A stretch of 64,000 bases of DNA from JBAMOY01 sp037071015 (GTDB taxonomy: Bacteria; Bacillota_I; Bacilli_A; RF39; UBA660), in NCBI GenBank assembly GCA_037071015.1, contig JBAMOY010000001.1:1116001-1180000 (forward strand), read 5' to 3'. The translations under genes were made by a program, and so were the position numbers. The notes below the pieces were generated by a model that did not search any database, was not told the DNA's origin, and saw only the letters and a program-made list of their open reading frames with translations. Positions 16,731-26,123 of the stretch are shown here, in pieces. Position 1 is the first letter of the stretch. Each line of letters begins with the position of its first letter.

Positions 16731-17531
16731 ATGAATCCGATTTTTCTAGATTTAGGTTTTATACAAATCTACTGGTATTCTATCATGATATTATTAGGTA
16801 TTATATTAGGTATTTTTATTATATTAAAAGAAAGTAAAAAATTTAAGATTGAACAAGATTTTATGTTAAATCTTTTCTTTTATACCATTCCAATTGCTAT
16901 TATTGGTGCTCGTATATATTTTGTTTTATTCCATCTAGATTATTATAGTAATAATTTTATGGAAATTTTTAAAATATGGGAAGGTGGTTTAGCTATCCAT
17001 GGAGCTATTCTAGCTGGTCTTATATTTATTATATATTACTGCCATAAGTATAAATATGATGTTGGACGCATTTTAGATATAGTTATTGTCGGATTAATTA
17101 TTGGTCAAATTATTGGTCGTTGGGGGAATTTTTTTAATCAAGAGGCATATGGACCAGTAACTTCATTATCTTTTTTGAAAAGTATCCATTTACCCAAGTT
17201 TATTATTGATGGAATGTATATTAATGGTGCTTATCATCATCCAACTTTCTTATATGAATCGATATGGAATTTTTTTGGTCTAGTTGTCCTATTATTATTA
17301 AGACGATGTAAGTATATAAAAGTTGGTCAATTAACATCTGTGTATTTGATTTGGTATGGTTGTGGTCGTTTCTTAATTGAAACATTGCGTCAGGACAGTT
17401 TAATGCTTGGAAGCATCAAAATAGCTCAGTTTGTTTCGTTGATTATGGTTATCTTTGGTATGATTTTAGTAATATATTTAAATAAAAGGTCAACAAAATT
17501 TTATAATAGGGAGGAATTAGATGACAAATAA
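16731..17531 (+). CDS. lgt: Prolipoprotein diacylglyceryl transferase
   Basis: Transfers diacylglycerol from phosphatidylglycerol to the lipobox cysteine of prolipoproteins. 266 residues, about seven spans; the signatures GGLAIHGAILAG near residue 85 and GRWGNFFNQEAYG near residue 131 are intact, as is the C-terminal YGCGRFLIETLRQDS segment. The YidC homologue in this window has a lipobox and would be a substrate. The gene overlaps trxB by 11 bases. Confidence 0.95.
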   Translation: MNPIFLDLGFIQIYWYSIMILLGIILGIFIILKESKKFKIEQDFMLNLFFYTIPIAIIGARIYFVLFHLDYYSNNFMEIFKIWEGGLAIHGAILAGLIFIIYYCHKYKYDVGRILDIVIVGLIIGQIIGRWGNFFNQEAYGPVTSLSFLKSIHLPKFIIDGMYINGAYHHPTFLYESIWNFFGLVVLLLLRRCKYIKVGQLTSVYLIWYGCGRFLIETLRQDSLMLGSIKIAQFVSLIMVIFGMILVIYLNKRSTKFYNREELDDK

Positions 17532-18435
17532 TTATGATGTTGCCATAGTTGGATCTGGTATAGCAGGAATGACAGCTGCACTTTATTTAAAAAGATTTGG
17601 ATTAAACCCGGTTATTATTGAAAAATCAGTTCCAGGAGGTCAAATCAATCGTAGCGCTTTAGTTGAAAATTATCCTGGTTTTTCAAGTATTGATGGTCCT
17701 ACTTTAGCAGCTAACGTCTTTGCACAGGTTATGGAACTAGGAGTTGCTTATAAAAACGCTAAAGTAAAGCAAATAATTAGTAGTAATGATGTTAAAAAAA
17801 TCATTCTAGATAGCGAAGAAATTACTGTTAAAACTGTTGTTATAGCAACCGGTCGTCACCCAAAAGAATTAGGACTTCCGAATGAAAAAACATTAACTGG
17901 CCGTGGAGTAAGTTGGTGTGCAATTTGTGATGGTTATTTTTTTAAAGATCAAGAAGTAGCTGTAGTTGGTGGTGGTGACAGTGCATTTGAGGAAACATTA
18001 TTTTTATCAAAAATATGTAAACAAGTATATTTGATTCATCGACGAGATACGTATAAAGCTAGTTCTGAACTTCAAAAAAAAGTTAGAAATTTAGAAAATG
18101 TAGAGTTTATTACTAATAGTAATATAGTAGAAATAAATGAAAAAGATAATAAATTATCTAATATTACAGTTGAAGATAATAATAAAAATAAAACCATATT
18201 AGAAGTATCTGGCTTATTCATCTATATTGGAAGTGTTCCAGACACACAAAGTTTCAAAAACTTAAATATTATAGATGAAAATGGATATATTATAGTTGAT
18301 AAAAATTATGAAACCAATATGAGAGGAATATACGCTTGTGGCGATGTTATAAAAAAAGATTTGTATCAGTTGACAACTGCTATAGGTGAAGCTTCTCAAG
18401 TTGCTTATAATTTAAAGAAATCTTATTTTAGTTAA
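17521..18435 (+). CDS. trxB: Thioredoxin reductase
   Basis: NADPH-dependent flavoenzyme that recycles thioredoxin. 304 residues: FAD site VGSGIAGMTAALYL near residue 10, redox pair CAIC in SWCAICDGYFF near residue 133, NADPH site VGGGDSAFEETLFLS, and the C-terminal FAD motif YACGDV. Overlaps lgt upstream and lies 11 bp before yvcK, the usual lgt-trxB-yvcK-whiA order, but without the hprK or rapZ genes common here. Confidence 0.95.
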   Translation: MTNNYDVAIVGSGIAGMTAALYLKRFGLNPVIIEKSVPGGQINRSALVENYPGFSSIDGPTLAANVFAQVMELGVAYKNAKVKQIISSNDVKKIILDSEEITVKTVVIATGRHPKELGLPNEKTLTGRGVSWCAICDGYFFKDQEVAVVGGGDSAFEETLFLSKICKQVYLIHRRDTYKASSELQKKVRNLENVEFITNSNIVEINEKDNKLSNITVEDNNKNKTILEVSGLFIYIGSVPDTQSFKNLNIIDENGYIIVDKNYETNMRGIYACGDVIKKDLYQLTTAIGEASQVAYNLKKSYFS

Positions 18436-18446
18436 AGAGTGATAAT

Positions 18447-19391
18447 ATGAATAAAAAAGTCGTAATTTTAGGTGGCGGAACTGGTTTGTCTACCTTGCTT
18501 AGAGGTTTAAAAAAGTTTCCACTAGATATAACAGCTATTGTATCAGTGTGTGATGATGGACGTAGTACAGGTCGCTTACGTGAAGAGTTCAATGTTCCAG
18601 CTGTTGGTGATATTAGAAAAGTTTTAGTATCATTATCAGAAACAGAACCATTAATTGAAAAATTGTTGAATTATCGTTTTAATACTACTAGTGATTTAAA
18701 TGGACATACAGTCGGCAATTTATTGTTAACTGCTTTATCAGATATTTCAGGTAATATATCTGACGGAATTGAGACACTAGGAAAAGTATTCAATTTGAAG
18801 GGGAAGGTTCTTCCACTAACAGAAGATTACGTAACACTAATGGGTAAAATGGAAGATGATAGTATAATTCAAGGTGAGCATAATATTACTGAGGTTCCAA
18901 AAAAAATAATTGATGTTTTTTATAAAGAAACGCCGACAATCAATCCAAAAGCAATTCAGGCGATTCAAGAAGCTGATTTAATAATTTTAAGCATGGGCAG
19001 TATTTTTACTAGTATTATTCCTAATTTGATATGTCCTGAAATAATTGAAGCGATAGATAATAGTAAAGCATCTATTATGTATACTTGTAATATGATGACA
19101 CAACCAGGCGAAACTGACAATTTTAAAGCAAGTGATCATATAAAATTACTTAATAACTATCTTGGAAAACGAAAAATTGATGTAATTATTTCTAATAATG
19201 GTCCTATTAGTAAGAGTTATCGCGATAAGTATGCTACTTTAGAACAAAAAGAAGCTGTCATTTTTGATAAACGTGAATTGCAAAAATTAGGATTAAAAGT
19301 AATTGCCTCTAATTTTGTTATTGTTGAAGATGACGTTTTACGTCATAATTCTATTAAATTAAGCTCGTATATATTTTCATATACGTTGTAG
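18447..19391 (+). CDS. yvcK: YvcK/GlmR gluconeogenesis and cell-wall regulator
   Basis: Member of the CofD/YvcK family; in Bacilli it binds UDP-GlcNAc and promotes flux into peptidoglycan precursors. 314 residues starting KKVVILGGGTGLSTLLRGLK, followed by SVCDDGRSTGRLREEF and AVGDIRKVLVSLS, the diagnostic N-terminal block, and MTQPGETDNF later. Located directly before whiA as in most Firmicutes; rapZ, normally just upstream, is absent here. Confidence 0.94.
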   Translation: MNKKVVILGGGTGLSTLLRGLKKFPLDITAIVSVCDDGRSTGRLREEFNVPAVGDIRKVLVSLSETEPLIEKLLNYRFNTTSDLNGHTVGNLLLTALSDISGNISDGIETLGKVFNLKGKVLPLTEDYVTLMGKMEDDSIIQGEHNITEVPKKIIDVFYKETPTINPKAIQAIQEADLIILSMGSIFTSIIPNLICPEIIEAIDNSKASIMYTCNMMTQPGETDNFKASDHIKLLNNYLGKRKIDVIISNNGPISKSYRDKYATLEQKEAVIFDKRELQKLGLKVIASNFVIVEDDVLRHNSIKLSSYIFSYTL

Positions 19392-19402
19392 TTATAAATT
19401 AC

Positions 19403-20317
19403 ATGTCTTTTACAAGTGTAGTTAAGAATGAAATAATAAATTTAGAGGTTAATAAATTAGCTAAAATATCAGAATTATCCGCATTAGTTAAAAATACGGG
19501 AATATATCGTGAAAATATCAAAGTAACCACAGAAAATGCTGGCGTGGCTAGAAGAATTTTTAGTATGATCAAGGATTTATATAATATAAGCATCAAAATT
19601 ACAGTAAGAAAAGGTTATAATTTTAATAAAAATTATATATATATTTTAGAAGTAAATAATAAGGTAGAAAAAATAATTACTGATCTCAATTTAGATAAAA
19701 ATATTCCGGATAATTATTTGATCGACGATGAAGAGTTAAAAAGAGCATATTTACGAGGCTTATTTTTAGCCTGTGGTAGTATAAATGACCCTAAAAAATC
19801 ACGTTATCATTTAGAATTTTTAGTTTTAAATGCTGAATATGCTGAATTTATTAATGCTTTATTAAACAGTTTTAATCTTAATAGCAAAACTATTAAAAGG
19901 GATAATAAATATATGATTTACTTAAAAGAAGCAGAAAAAATAGGTGATTTTTTACGAATTATTAATGCTATTAATGCTTTGTTTTATTATGAGGATATTC
20001 GTATATATCGCGATCATAAAAACATGACTAATCGTTTAAATAATTGTGAACAAGCCAATGTTGATAAAATTATTGCCACAGCAACAAATCAAGTACGGGA
20101 TATTGAGGTTATTAATAGTATTAAAGGTTTAAATTTGTTAGATGATAAAACTAGAGAAGCGGCTATTTATCGTTTAAAATATCGTGAAGCTTCTTTGACT
20201 GAATTAAGCGAAATAATAACTTTAGAGACGGGTCACAGTATTACTAAATCTGGATTACATCATCGATTTAATAAAATAAAAAATATGGCTGATAAAATAA
20301 GAGAAAATTCAAATTGA
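19403..20317 (+). CDS. whiA: DNA-binding protein WhiA
   Basis: Homing-endonuclease-derived DNA-binding protein, linked to cell division and chromosome segregation in Bacilli and to sporulation in actinobacteria. 304 residues. The N-terminal SFTSVVKNEI, the LAGLIDADG-like core RAYLRGLFLACGSINDP near residue 115 and the C-terminal helix-turn-helix LTELSEIITLETGHSITKSG are typical. It ends in TGA, evidence for the standard code. No start-site problem. Confidence 0.94.
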   Translation: MSFTSVVKNEIINLEVNKLAKISELSALVKNTGIYRENIKVTTENAGVARRIFSMIKDLYNISIKITVRKGYNFNKNYIYILEVNNKVEKIITDLNLDKNIPDNYLIDDEELKRAYLRGLFLACGSINDPKKSRYHLEFLVLNAEYAEFINALLNSFNLNSKTIKRDNKYMIYLKEAEKIGDFLRIINAINALFYYEDIRIYRDHKNMTNRLNNCEQANVDKIIATATNQVRDIEVINSIKGLNLLDDKTREAAIYRLKYREASLTELSEIITLETGHSITKSGLHHRFNKIKNMADKIRENSN

Positions 20318-20332
20318 CTTTTCTTTTTTATT

Positions 20333-20364
20333 TTGACGACAAAAGATAGAAAATATAGTATAAT
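20333..20364 (+). promoter_or_regulatory. Probable promoter of rplI-dnaB
   Basis: TTGACG (20333-20338) with overlapping -10 candidates TATAGT (20354-20359) and TATAAT (20359-20364). Spacing is 15 or 20 bp, so the exact -10 is uncertain. Confidence 0.45.
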
Positions 20365-20398
20365 ATAATTACTTAAAAGTTTGAAAGACGGTGGGAAA

Positions 20399-20839
20399 AT
20401 GAAGGTTATCTTTTTAAAGGATGTAAAAGGTCAGGGTAAAAAAGGTGATATAAAAGAAGTTAAAGATGGTTATGGTAAAAACTTTTTAATTAAAAATGGT
20501 TATGCTGTACTAGCTACACAGACTGGACTAGAAAGACTAAATAATGAAAATAGAGAAAAGGCTTTGGCTGAAAAAGAAGAGATAAAAAAGTGTCAAGATA
20601 TTAAAACAAAAATGGAAAAACTTGTATTTTCATTCAAAGTTAAGGTTGGTAATGGTGATCGTGTTTTTGGTAGTATAAGTGCCAAACAAATAGCTACAGA
20701 GTTATGTAACCGTGGGTTTTCTATAGACAAGAAGAAAATTAAAATGAATGTTCCATTGACAAATTTAGGTTATCATAATGTCGATATTGAATTACATAAA
20801 AAGGTTACAGCAACTATTCGTGTTCAATTGCTAAAGTAG
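20399..20839 (+). CDS. rplI: 50S ribosomal protein L9
   Basis: Elongated two-domain ribosomal protein. 146 residues: N-terminal MKVIFLKDVKGQGKKGDIKE with the GYGKNFLIKNGYA rRNA-binding signature, long connecting helix, and C-terminal domain (VFGSISAKQIATEL). The ATG at 20399 follows GACGGTGGGAAA and matches the family start; an upstream in-frame start at 20381 is rejected. Directly precedes dnaB, as in many Firmicutes. Confidence 0.95.
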   Translation: MKVIFLKDVKGQGKKGDIKEVKDGYGKNFLIKNGYAVLATQTGLERLNNENREKALAEKEEIKKCQDIKTKMEKLVFSFKVKVGNGDRVFGSISAKQIATELCNRGFSIDKKKIKMNVPLTNLGYHNVDIELHKKVTATIRVQLLK

Positions 20840-20857
20840 GTAAAGTAGGTGAATTTA

Positions 20858-22201
20858 ATGCAAGATAAGGTAATGCCACATAATTTAGAAGCGGAACAAT
20901 CTGTTTTAGGTTCTATGTTTATTTCCAAATATGCTCTTCAATCATGTGCAGAAAGATTAGAAAAAGATTTATTTTATTCCGAGGCAAATGGTAAGATATT
21001 TGAAGTTATGCATGATTTGATGGAAAAAGGCAGTGCTGTTGATTTAACCACTGTTACAGCTGAATTAGATAATCGAAAAATTCTAAAACAAGTTGGTGAT
21101 GTCGAATATTTAACAGATATTATCAATTCCGTTCCTAGCGCCGCCAACGTTGAGGAATATATAAAAATTGTTGAAGAAAAGGCTATTCTACGACGTTTAA
21201 TTAATGAGGCGACTAATATTGTTTCTGACGGTTATAATTCAACAGACGATATTGGAGATATTTTAGAAAATGCTGAAAAGAAAATTTTAAATGTAGTTAA
21301 AACTCGCAAAGGAACAGAATTTAGAACAATTCAAGATGTGTTATATAAAACTCAAGCGGATCTTGAAAAATTAGCTCAAACTAAAGGCGAAATAACAGGT
21401 TTAAGAACCGGATTTCCTGATTTAGATCGTGTTACTTCGGGACTTCATGAAAATGAATTAATAATTATTGCTGCACGTCCAGCCATGGGAAAAACAGCAT
21501 TTGCGGTTAATTTGGCTGTTAATGCTGCTTCTAATTGTGATAAGGCCGTTGCTTTATTTAATATGGAAATGGGAGCTGAGCAACTAGCAATGCGTATGTT
21601 AGCTTCAGCTGGACAAATTGATCAAACAAAGCTTAGAAAAGGCCATTTAGAGCACAATGATTGGAAAAAAGTAAATGAGGCAATTAGTCGTTTAGCAGAA
21701 ACTAAAATTTTTATTGATGATACACCGGGAATGACTATGAGTGAAATTAAAGCGAAATGTCGGCGTTTAGCTAGTAGTGAAAATGGATTAGGCTTAGTTA
21801 TTATTGACTATTTGCAATTAATATCTGGTTCTTCCAAATATGCGGGAAATCGTCAACAAGAGGTATCCGATATTTCACGTGGATTAAAGACTATGGCAAT
21901 GGAATTAAATATTCCTGTTGTTGCTTTAGCACAACTTTCTCGTTCTGTTGAGGGCCGCGAAGATAAAAGACCAATTCTAAGTGATTTACGTGAATCAGGT
22001 TCAATAGAACAAGATGCCGATATCGTGGCTTTCTTATATCGCGACGATTATTATACTAAAGAAATTTCTATTGATGAAAATACTAGTAAAAGTGAATTTA
22101 TCATAGGAAAACATCGTAGTGGACCTACAACGACAATTGATTTAATTTTTAAACGTGATACTAGTACTTTTGTTAGTTTTATAGATAAAGAAGAAAATTA
22201 G
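20858..22201 (+). CDS. dnaB: Replicative DNA helicase DnaB
   Basis: Hexameric 5'-3' helicase at the replication fork (called DnaC in B. subtilis). 447 residues: N-terminal domain (PHNLEAEQSVLGSMF), linker, and RecA-like C-terminal domain with Walker A ARPAMGKTAFAVN near residue 210, VIIDYLQLI and SDLRESGSIEQDADIV. The ATG at 20858 is favoured by the TAGGTGAATTTA site over an in-frame GTG at 20849. No intein or split is seen. Confidence 0.96.
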   Translation: MQDKVMPHNLEAEQSVLGSMFISKYALQSCAERLEKDLFYSEANGKIFEVMHDLMEKGSAVDLTTVTAELDNRKILKQVGDVEYLTDIINSVPSAANVEEYIKIVEEKAILRRLINEATNIVSDGYNSTDDIGDILENAEKKILNVVKTRKGTEFRTIQDVLYKTQADLEKLAQTKGEITGLRTGFPDLDRVTSGLHENELIIIAARPAMGKTAFAVNLAVNAASNCDKAVALFNMEMGAEQLAMRMLASAGQIDQTKLRKGHLEHNDWKKVNEAISRLAETKIFIDDTPGMTMSEIKAKCRRLASSENGLGLVIIDYLQLISGSSKYAGNRQQEVSDISRGLKTMAMELNIPVVALAQLSRSVEGREDKRPILSDLRESGSIEQDADIVAFLYRDDYYTKEISIDENTSKSEFIIGKHRSGPTTTIDLIFKRDTSTFVSFIDKEEN

Positions 22202-22209
22202 GTGATGCA

Positions 22210-23667
22210 ATGAAAAAATTTGGAATATTTACAATCATAATTATATTAGCAATAGCCGTTTTTGCGCTTGGTTATGATTATAACCATGCAAAAAGTGAAC
22301 CAAATACTTATTATCAAGTATATTTAGAAAAGGAAGTATTAGGAACAATAAAATCTAAAAAAGAATTGGAAAAGTATATTGATAAAAAAGGTGATTATTA
22401 TAAGAAAAAATATTCTGTATCAAAAATATATGAACCCAATGGTCTTGAAATAAAAAAAGTAACAACATATAAAAAAGAAACGACAAGTGTAAAAAGAATA
22501 TATGAAGAGATAGAAAAACGAGCTCCTTTCACTGTTAAAGGATACCAAATAACAATCAAAAAAAATGATCAAAAACGAAAAATATATGTAACTAAAGAAA
22601 AATACTTCAAAGAGGCGTTAGAAAATTTAATTATTACTTTTATAGGTGAAGAAAAATATAACGCCTATAAAAATAAAGAGCAAAAGCCTATTGAAACAAC
22701 GGGATCCATAATTGAAAGCATCGAAGTTGAAAATGGTATGACTATAAAAGAAACTAATATTCCAGTTGACGCTAAAATATATACTGATGTAAAAAGTTTA
22801 TCAAAATTCTTATTGTTCGGTGAAAATCAAAAACAATCAAAGTATACAGTTGAAGATGGAGACACCATATCAACCGTAGCTTTTAAAAACAAAATCAGTG
22901 AAGAAGAATTTCTAATTTCAAATACGGCTTTCAGTTCCGCCAATAGTTTATTATTTCCTGGACAAGTAGTAAATATAGGAATAACAGATCCACAAGTTAA
23001 TATTGTGGTAATTGAACATAACGTAGCTGATGAAGTAAGTAAATATACAACTGAAGAGCAATATGACCCAGATCGTATTATTGGTGATGATGAAATTATC
23101 CAAAAAGGTGAAAATGGATTAGAAAGAATTACTCGTAATATAAAATCAATCAATGGTACAATTACTTATGTTGAACCTGTTTCTAAAGTAGAATTGAAAC
23201 CGACTATTAATGAAATTATTTTAAAAGGTGAAAAGTACGTACCAAATGTTGGATCTCTTACTAATTGGGCTTGGCCAACTTCTAGTGGCTATATCATTTC
23301 TTCTACGTATGGATATCGTATTAATCCGTTTAGTGGTACCAGAGAGTTGCATGATGCTTTAGATATTGCAGGTGCTGGTGGTCATGGTTCACCGATATAT
23401 GCGGCTAATAATGGTGTTGTTGTCGTTAGTGAGTGGCATTATAGTTATGGTAATTACATTGTAATAAATCACAATAATGGTTATTATACTTTATACGCCC
23501 ATTGTTCAAAATTACTAGCATCAGTTGGGCAAACTGTTGCAAAAGGTCAACAAATAGCTTTAATGGGAATGACTGGATCCGCAACTGGACCGCATCTTCA
23601 TTTTGGTTTATGGGTAGGGCAACCAATGCGTGGTGGTTATAGCATTAACCCTTATACGGTGTATTAA
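22210..23667 (+). CDS. Membrane-anchored LysM-G5-M23 peptidoglycan endopeptidase
   Basis: 485 residues: one N-terminal membrane anchor (FGIFTIIIILAIAVFALGY), a charged region, a LysM-like segment (YTVEDGDTISTVAFKNKI near residue 217), a G5-like domain (EQYDPDRIIGDDEI to VEPVSKVEL), and a C-terminal LytM/M23 zinc peptidase with HDALDIAG and GPHLHFGLW supplying the metal ligands. It likely cuts stem-peptide cross-links during growth. It sits between dnaB and walJ where other Firmicutes carry purA and the walRK-yycHI cluster, so its role may relate to wall growth control; that is inference. Confidence 0.87.
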   Translation: MKKFGIFTIIIILAIAVFALGYDYNHAKSEPNTYYQVYLEKEVLGTIKSKKELEKYIDKKGDYYKKKYSVSKIYEPNGLEIKKVTTYKKETTSVKRIYEEIEKRAPFTVKGYQITIKKNDQKRKIYVTKEKYFKEALENLIITFIGEEKYNAYKNKEQKPIETTGSIIESIEVENGMTIKETNIPVDAKIYTDVKSLSKFLLFGENQKQSKYTVEDGDTISTVAFKNKISEEEFLISNTAFSSANSLLFPGQVVNIGITDPQVNIVVIEHNVADEVSKYTTEEQYDPDRIIGDDEIIQKGENGLERITRNIKSINGTITYVEPVSKVELKPTINEIILKGEKYVPNVGSLTNWAWPTSSGYIISSTYGYRINPFSGTRELHDALDIAGAGGHGSPIYAANNGVVVVSEWHYSYGNYIVINHNNGYYTLYAHCSKLLASVGQTVAKGQQIALMGMTGSATGPHLHFGLWVGQPMRGGYSINPYTVY

Positions 23668-24432
23668 ATGAAGGTGTGTGTATTAGCAAGTGGATCAAAA
23701 GGTAACAGTACCTATATAAGTACTCCACAAAATAATCTATTAATAGATTTAGGTTTAACTAGCCTAGCTATCGAAAGGAAAATAATGCAATTAGGGGTTG
23801 ACCCTAGTTGCATTAATGCCATATTAATAACACATACTCATACTGATCATATTGGTGGCTTAAAAGTGTTTTTGAAAAAATACCATCCCAAAGTATATTT
23901 GACCGATAAAATGTATATAGATTTAAAATCAATTTTATATGAAGATGAATATGAAATTATAAATAATGACTTCTATCTTAATGGTGACCTTATAGAGGTT
24001 ATTAAAACTTCTCATGATGCTAGCGATTCAAATGGTTATATTGTTCATAACAGTGATAAATCAGTTGTATATATTACTGATACTGGTTATATCAATAAGA
24101 GAAATCATGATAGATTAAGGAATCATAATGTATATATTTTTGAAAGTAATCATGATGTAGAAAAATTGCGTCATGGTAAATATCCTTATTATTTACAACA
24201 AAGAATATTAGGAGATGAAGGTCACCTATCAAATAAAGATTCAGCTTATTATCTTGCTAATTTTATTGGATCCAAAACCTCCTATATTATTTTAGCGCAT
24301 TTAAGCGAGGAAAATAACACAGAAGAATTAGCATATGAGATGTTAAGTAAGACATTAGAAAAACATCATAAATGCGTGAAAAACATTAAAATAGCTAAAC
24401 AAAATGAACAGACGGAATTGATTGAAATATGA
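23668..24432 (+). CDS. walJ: WalJ/YycJ metallo-beta-lactamase-fold exonuclease
   Basis: 254-residue MBL-fold hydrolase; the HTHTDHIGGL motif near residue 54 supplies zinc ligands, followed by SHDASDSNGY and the late LAHLSEENN. YycJ of Bacilli is a DNA exonuclease acting in mismatch repair. It starts immediately after the M23 gene, overlaps rlmH by ATGA, and preserves the walJ-rlmH pairing of Firmicutes although the walRK sensor genes are absent. Confidence 0.88.
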   Translation: MKVCVLASGSKGNSTYISTPQNNLLIDLGLTSLAIERKIMQLGVDPSCINAILITHTHTDHIGGLKVFLKKYHPKVYLTDKMYIDLKSILYEDEYEIINNDFYLNGDLIEVIKTSHDASDSNGYIVHNSDKSVVYITDTGYINKRNHDRLRNHNVYIFESNHDVEKLRHGKYPYYLQQRILGDEGHLSNKDSAYYLANFIGSKTSYIILAHLSEENNTEELAYEMLSKTLEKHHKCVKNIKIAKQNEQTELIEI

Positions 24433-24884
24433 TAAAAATAATTTGCGTCGGAAAACTAAAAGAAAAGTATTGGCAGCAGGCAACTGATGAATATCTAAAA
24501 AGATTATCAAAATATAATAAAATTGAATTAATTGAAGTTAGTGATAGTAAAATTGATAATTTAGCAATTGCCTTAAAACAGGAAAAAGATTTAATTCTGA
24601 ATAAAATTAGTTCTAGAGACTATCTTGTCGCTTTAGCTATTGAAGGTGAAATGTTAACTTCTAAAGAACTTGCTACGAAAATAGAAAAATTAAATATACA
24701 TGAATCCAATTTGTGCTTTATTATTGGTGGTTCTAACGGAATACATGAGGATATCTTAAAAAGGTGTTCTTTAAAACTATCTTTTTCTAAACTAACTTTT
24801 CCTCATCAAATGTTTAGAGTTATGTTTTTAGAACAATTATATCGCGCATATAAAATTAATAATAATGAATCTTACCATAAATAA
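24429..24884 (+). CDS. rlmH: 23S rRNA (pseudouridine1915-N3)-methyltransferase RlmH
   Basis: SPOUT methyltransferase acting on helix 69 in the ribosome. 151 residues; KIICVGKLKEKYWQQATDEY at the start, the knotted SAM-site CFIIGGSNGI near residue 98, and the C-terminal HQMFRVMFLEQLYRAYKI tail are all typical. Coupled to walJ by a four-base overlap. Confidence 0.95.
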   Translation: MIKIICVGKLKEKYWQQATDEYLKRLSKYNKIELIEVSDSKIDNLAIALKQEKDLILNKISSRDYLVALAIEGEMLTSKELATKIEKLNIHESNLCFIIGGSNGIHEDILKRCSLKLSFSKLTFPHQMFRVMFLEQLYRAYKINNNESYHK

Positions 24885-24897
24885 ATGTATAAAAAAT

Positions 24898-24935
24898 AAA
24901 AGATTGTCTCACTATTTAATAGGAGACGATTTTTT
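24898..24935 (+). terminator. Terminator-like hairpin covering the spoIIR ribosome site
   Basis: The stem GATTGTCTC / GAGACGATT (24902-24910 and 24923-24931, two G-U pairs) is followed by Ts and directly by the spoIIR ATG. The 3' arm contains the AGGAG ribosome site, so read-through RNA from rlmH would have spoIIR translation masked. Confidence 0.55.
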
Positions 24936-25460
24936 ATGAATAAAAAAATATTATTTTTAGTCGTTATTTTAATAGGCCTATATTTTTTTGGAAAAACGCC
25001 AGCTGATGCGTTAAAAATTCCAGATGAAGCTATTAGAATTAGGGTTATTGCTAATAGTAATTCCATATACGATCAGGAAATGAAATTAAAAGTCAGCGAT
25101 AATCTGCAAACAGAAATATATGATTTATTAAAAGATGCTGACAGTATTATCAGTGCGCGAAATATTATTAAAGCTAATATTAGTATTCTTGATGCAAAAG
25201 TTCGCCAAACTTTGGAGGAAAACAACTACAATATTTCGTATAATTTGAATTTTGGTCAAAATTATTTTCCTAAAAAAGATTTTAAAGGAATTACATATGA
25301 TGCAGGATATTATGAGTCTGTCGTAGTTAATTTAGGAAAAGCTGAAGGTGATAATTGGTGGTGCGTATTATTTCCCCCATTATGTTTATTAGAAGCTGAA
25401 GAAAGTGATGAAGTTGAATATAAATTTTTTGTTAAGGAATTAATTGAAAAATATTTTTAA
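24936..25460 (+). CDS. spoIIR: Stage II sporulation protein R
   Basis: Forespore-made signal protein, exported to trigger SpoIIGA cleavage of pro-SigE in the mother cell. 174 residues with an N-terminal signal segment (ILFLVVILIGLYFFG), then IRIRVIANSNSIYDQEMKLKV and the diagnostic GDNWWCVLFPPLCLLE. Full length. Clear evidence that the host is a spore former. Normally a SigF gene; I cannot identify a SigF promoter with confidence. Confidence 0.94.
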   Translation: MNKKILFLVVILIGLYFFGKTPADALKIPDEAIRIRVIANSNSIYDQEMKLKVSDNLQTEIYDLLKDADSIISARNIIKANISILDAKVRQTLEENNYNISYNLNFGQNYFPKKDFKGITYDAGYYESVVVNLGKAEGDNWWCVLFPPLCLLEAEESDEVEYKFFVKELIEKYF

Positions 25461-25475
25461 TATTACTTCTAAATA

Positions 25476-25511
25476 AAACCTCTTATAATAAAATGTTATA
25501 GGAGGTTTTTT
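25476..25511 (+). terminator. Terminator hairpin overlapping the mntP ribosome site
   Basis: Stem AAACCTCTTATAA / TTATAGGAGGTTT (25476-25488 and 25496-25508, one G-U) followed by Ts. The 3' arm holds AGGAGG, the mntP ribosome site, repeating the arrangement before spoIIR. Confidence 0.6.
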
Positions 25512-26042
25512 ATGAATATAATATTAATTATTATAATAGCTGTTAGTTTAAGTATGGATGCCTTTTCGTTGTCTTTAGCATATGGAACATTAAATTTACC
25601 AAAAAGAAAAATTATTCTATTATCATCGATTGTTGGAATCTATCATTTTTTTATGCCTATCATTGGGAGACTGATAGGCAAAATAATTTTTCATTATATT
25701 CCTATAAAACCTGACATTATTGTTTTAATTATTTTGGCTTTTATAGGAACCAATATGATAATTGAAACATTTAAAAAGAATGATTGTGATAAGTGTATAG
25801 ATAAGTTTGGGATGTTATTATTCGGTTTTGCTGTAAGTTTAGACGCATTTTCAGTAGGTATAGGCTTGTCTAGTATAACTACACATTATTTGTTAAGTTC
25901 CATTATTTTTTCTCTATCAAGTTTTATTTTTACCTATTTGGGTTTATTGTTAGGTAGTAAAATTAGTGCTTTAATCGGTCGTTTAGCAACAATAATCGGC
26001 GGTTGTTTTTTAATTGTGATAGGCATTATTTATGCTTTATAA
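25512..26042 (+). CDS. mntP: Manganese efflux pump MntP
   Basis: 176-residue membrane protein with six spans, built as two similar halves: SLSMDAFSLSLAYG near residue 13 and VSLDAFSVGIGLS near residue 109. The paired acidic membrane motifs are the MntP (DUF204) signature. Exports Mn2+ and prevents toxicity. The ATG follows ATAGGAGGTTTTTT, buried in the hairpin described separately. No yybP-ykoY riboswitch is evident. Confidence 0.9.
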   Translation: MNIILIIIIAVSLSMDAFSLSLAYGTLNLPKRKIILLSSIVGIYHFFMPIIGRLIGKIIFHYIPIKPDIIVLIILAFIGTNMIIETFKKNDCDKCIDKFGMLLFGFAVSLDAFSVGIGLSSITTHYLLSSIIFSLSSFIFTYLGLLLGSKISALIGRLATIIGGCFLIVIGIIYAL

Positions 26043-26065
26043 TAGTATCAATCATTTGTAAATTA

Positions 26066-26092
26066 AGGGCAATGTTAATTGCCTTTTTTTTA
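26066..26092 (+). terminator. Intrinsic terminator after mntP
   Basis: Stem GGCAAT / ATTGCC (26068-26073 and 26078-26083) with a GTTA loop followed by eight Ts. Confidence 0.8.
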
Positions 26093-26123
26093 TAAATGAA
26101 TTATAATTAATTTGGTGATATAA

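Noticed and set aside
25476..25511. Mn2+-sensing yybP-ykoY riboswitch before mntP
   Set aside because: The leader is only a terminator hairpin; the conserved two-domain aptamer is not present.
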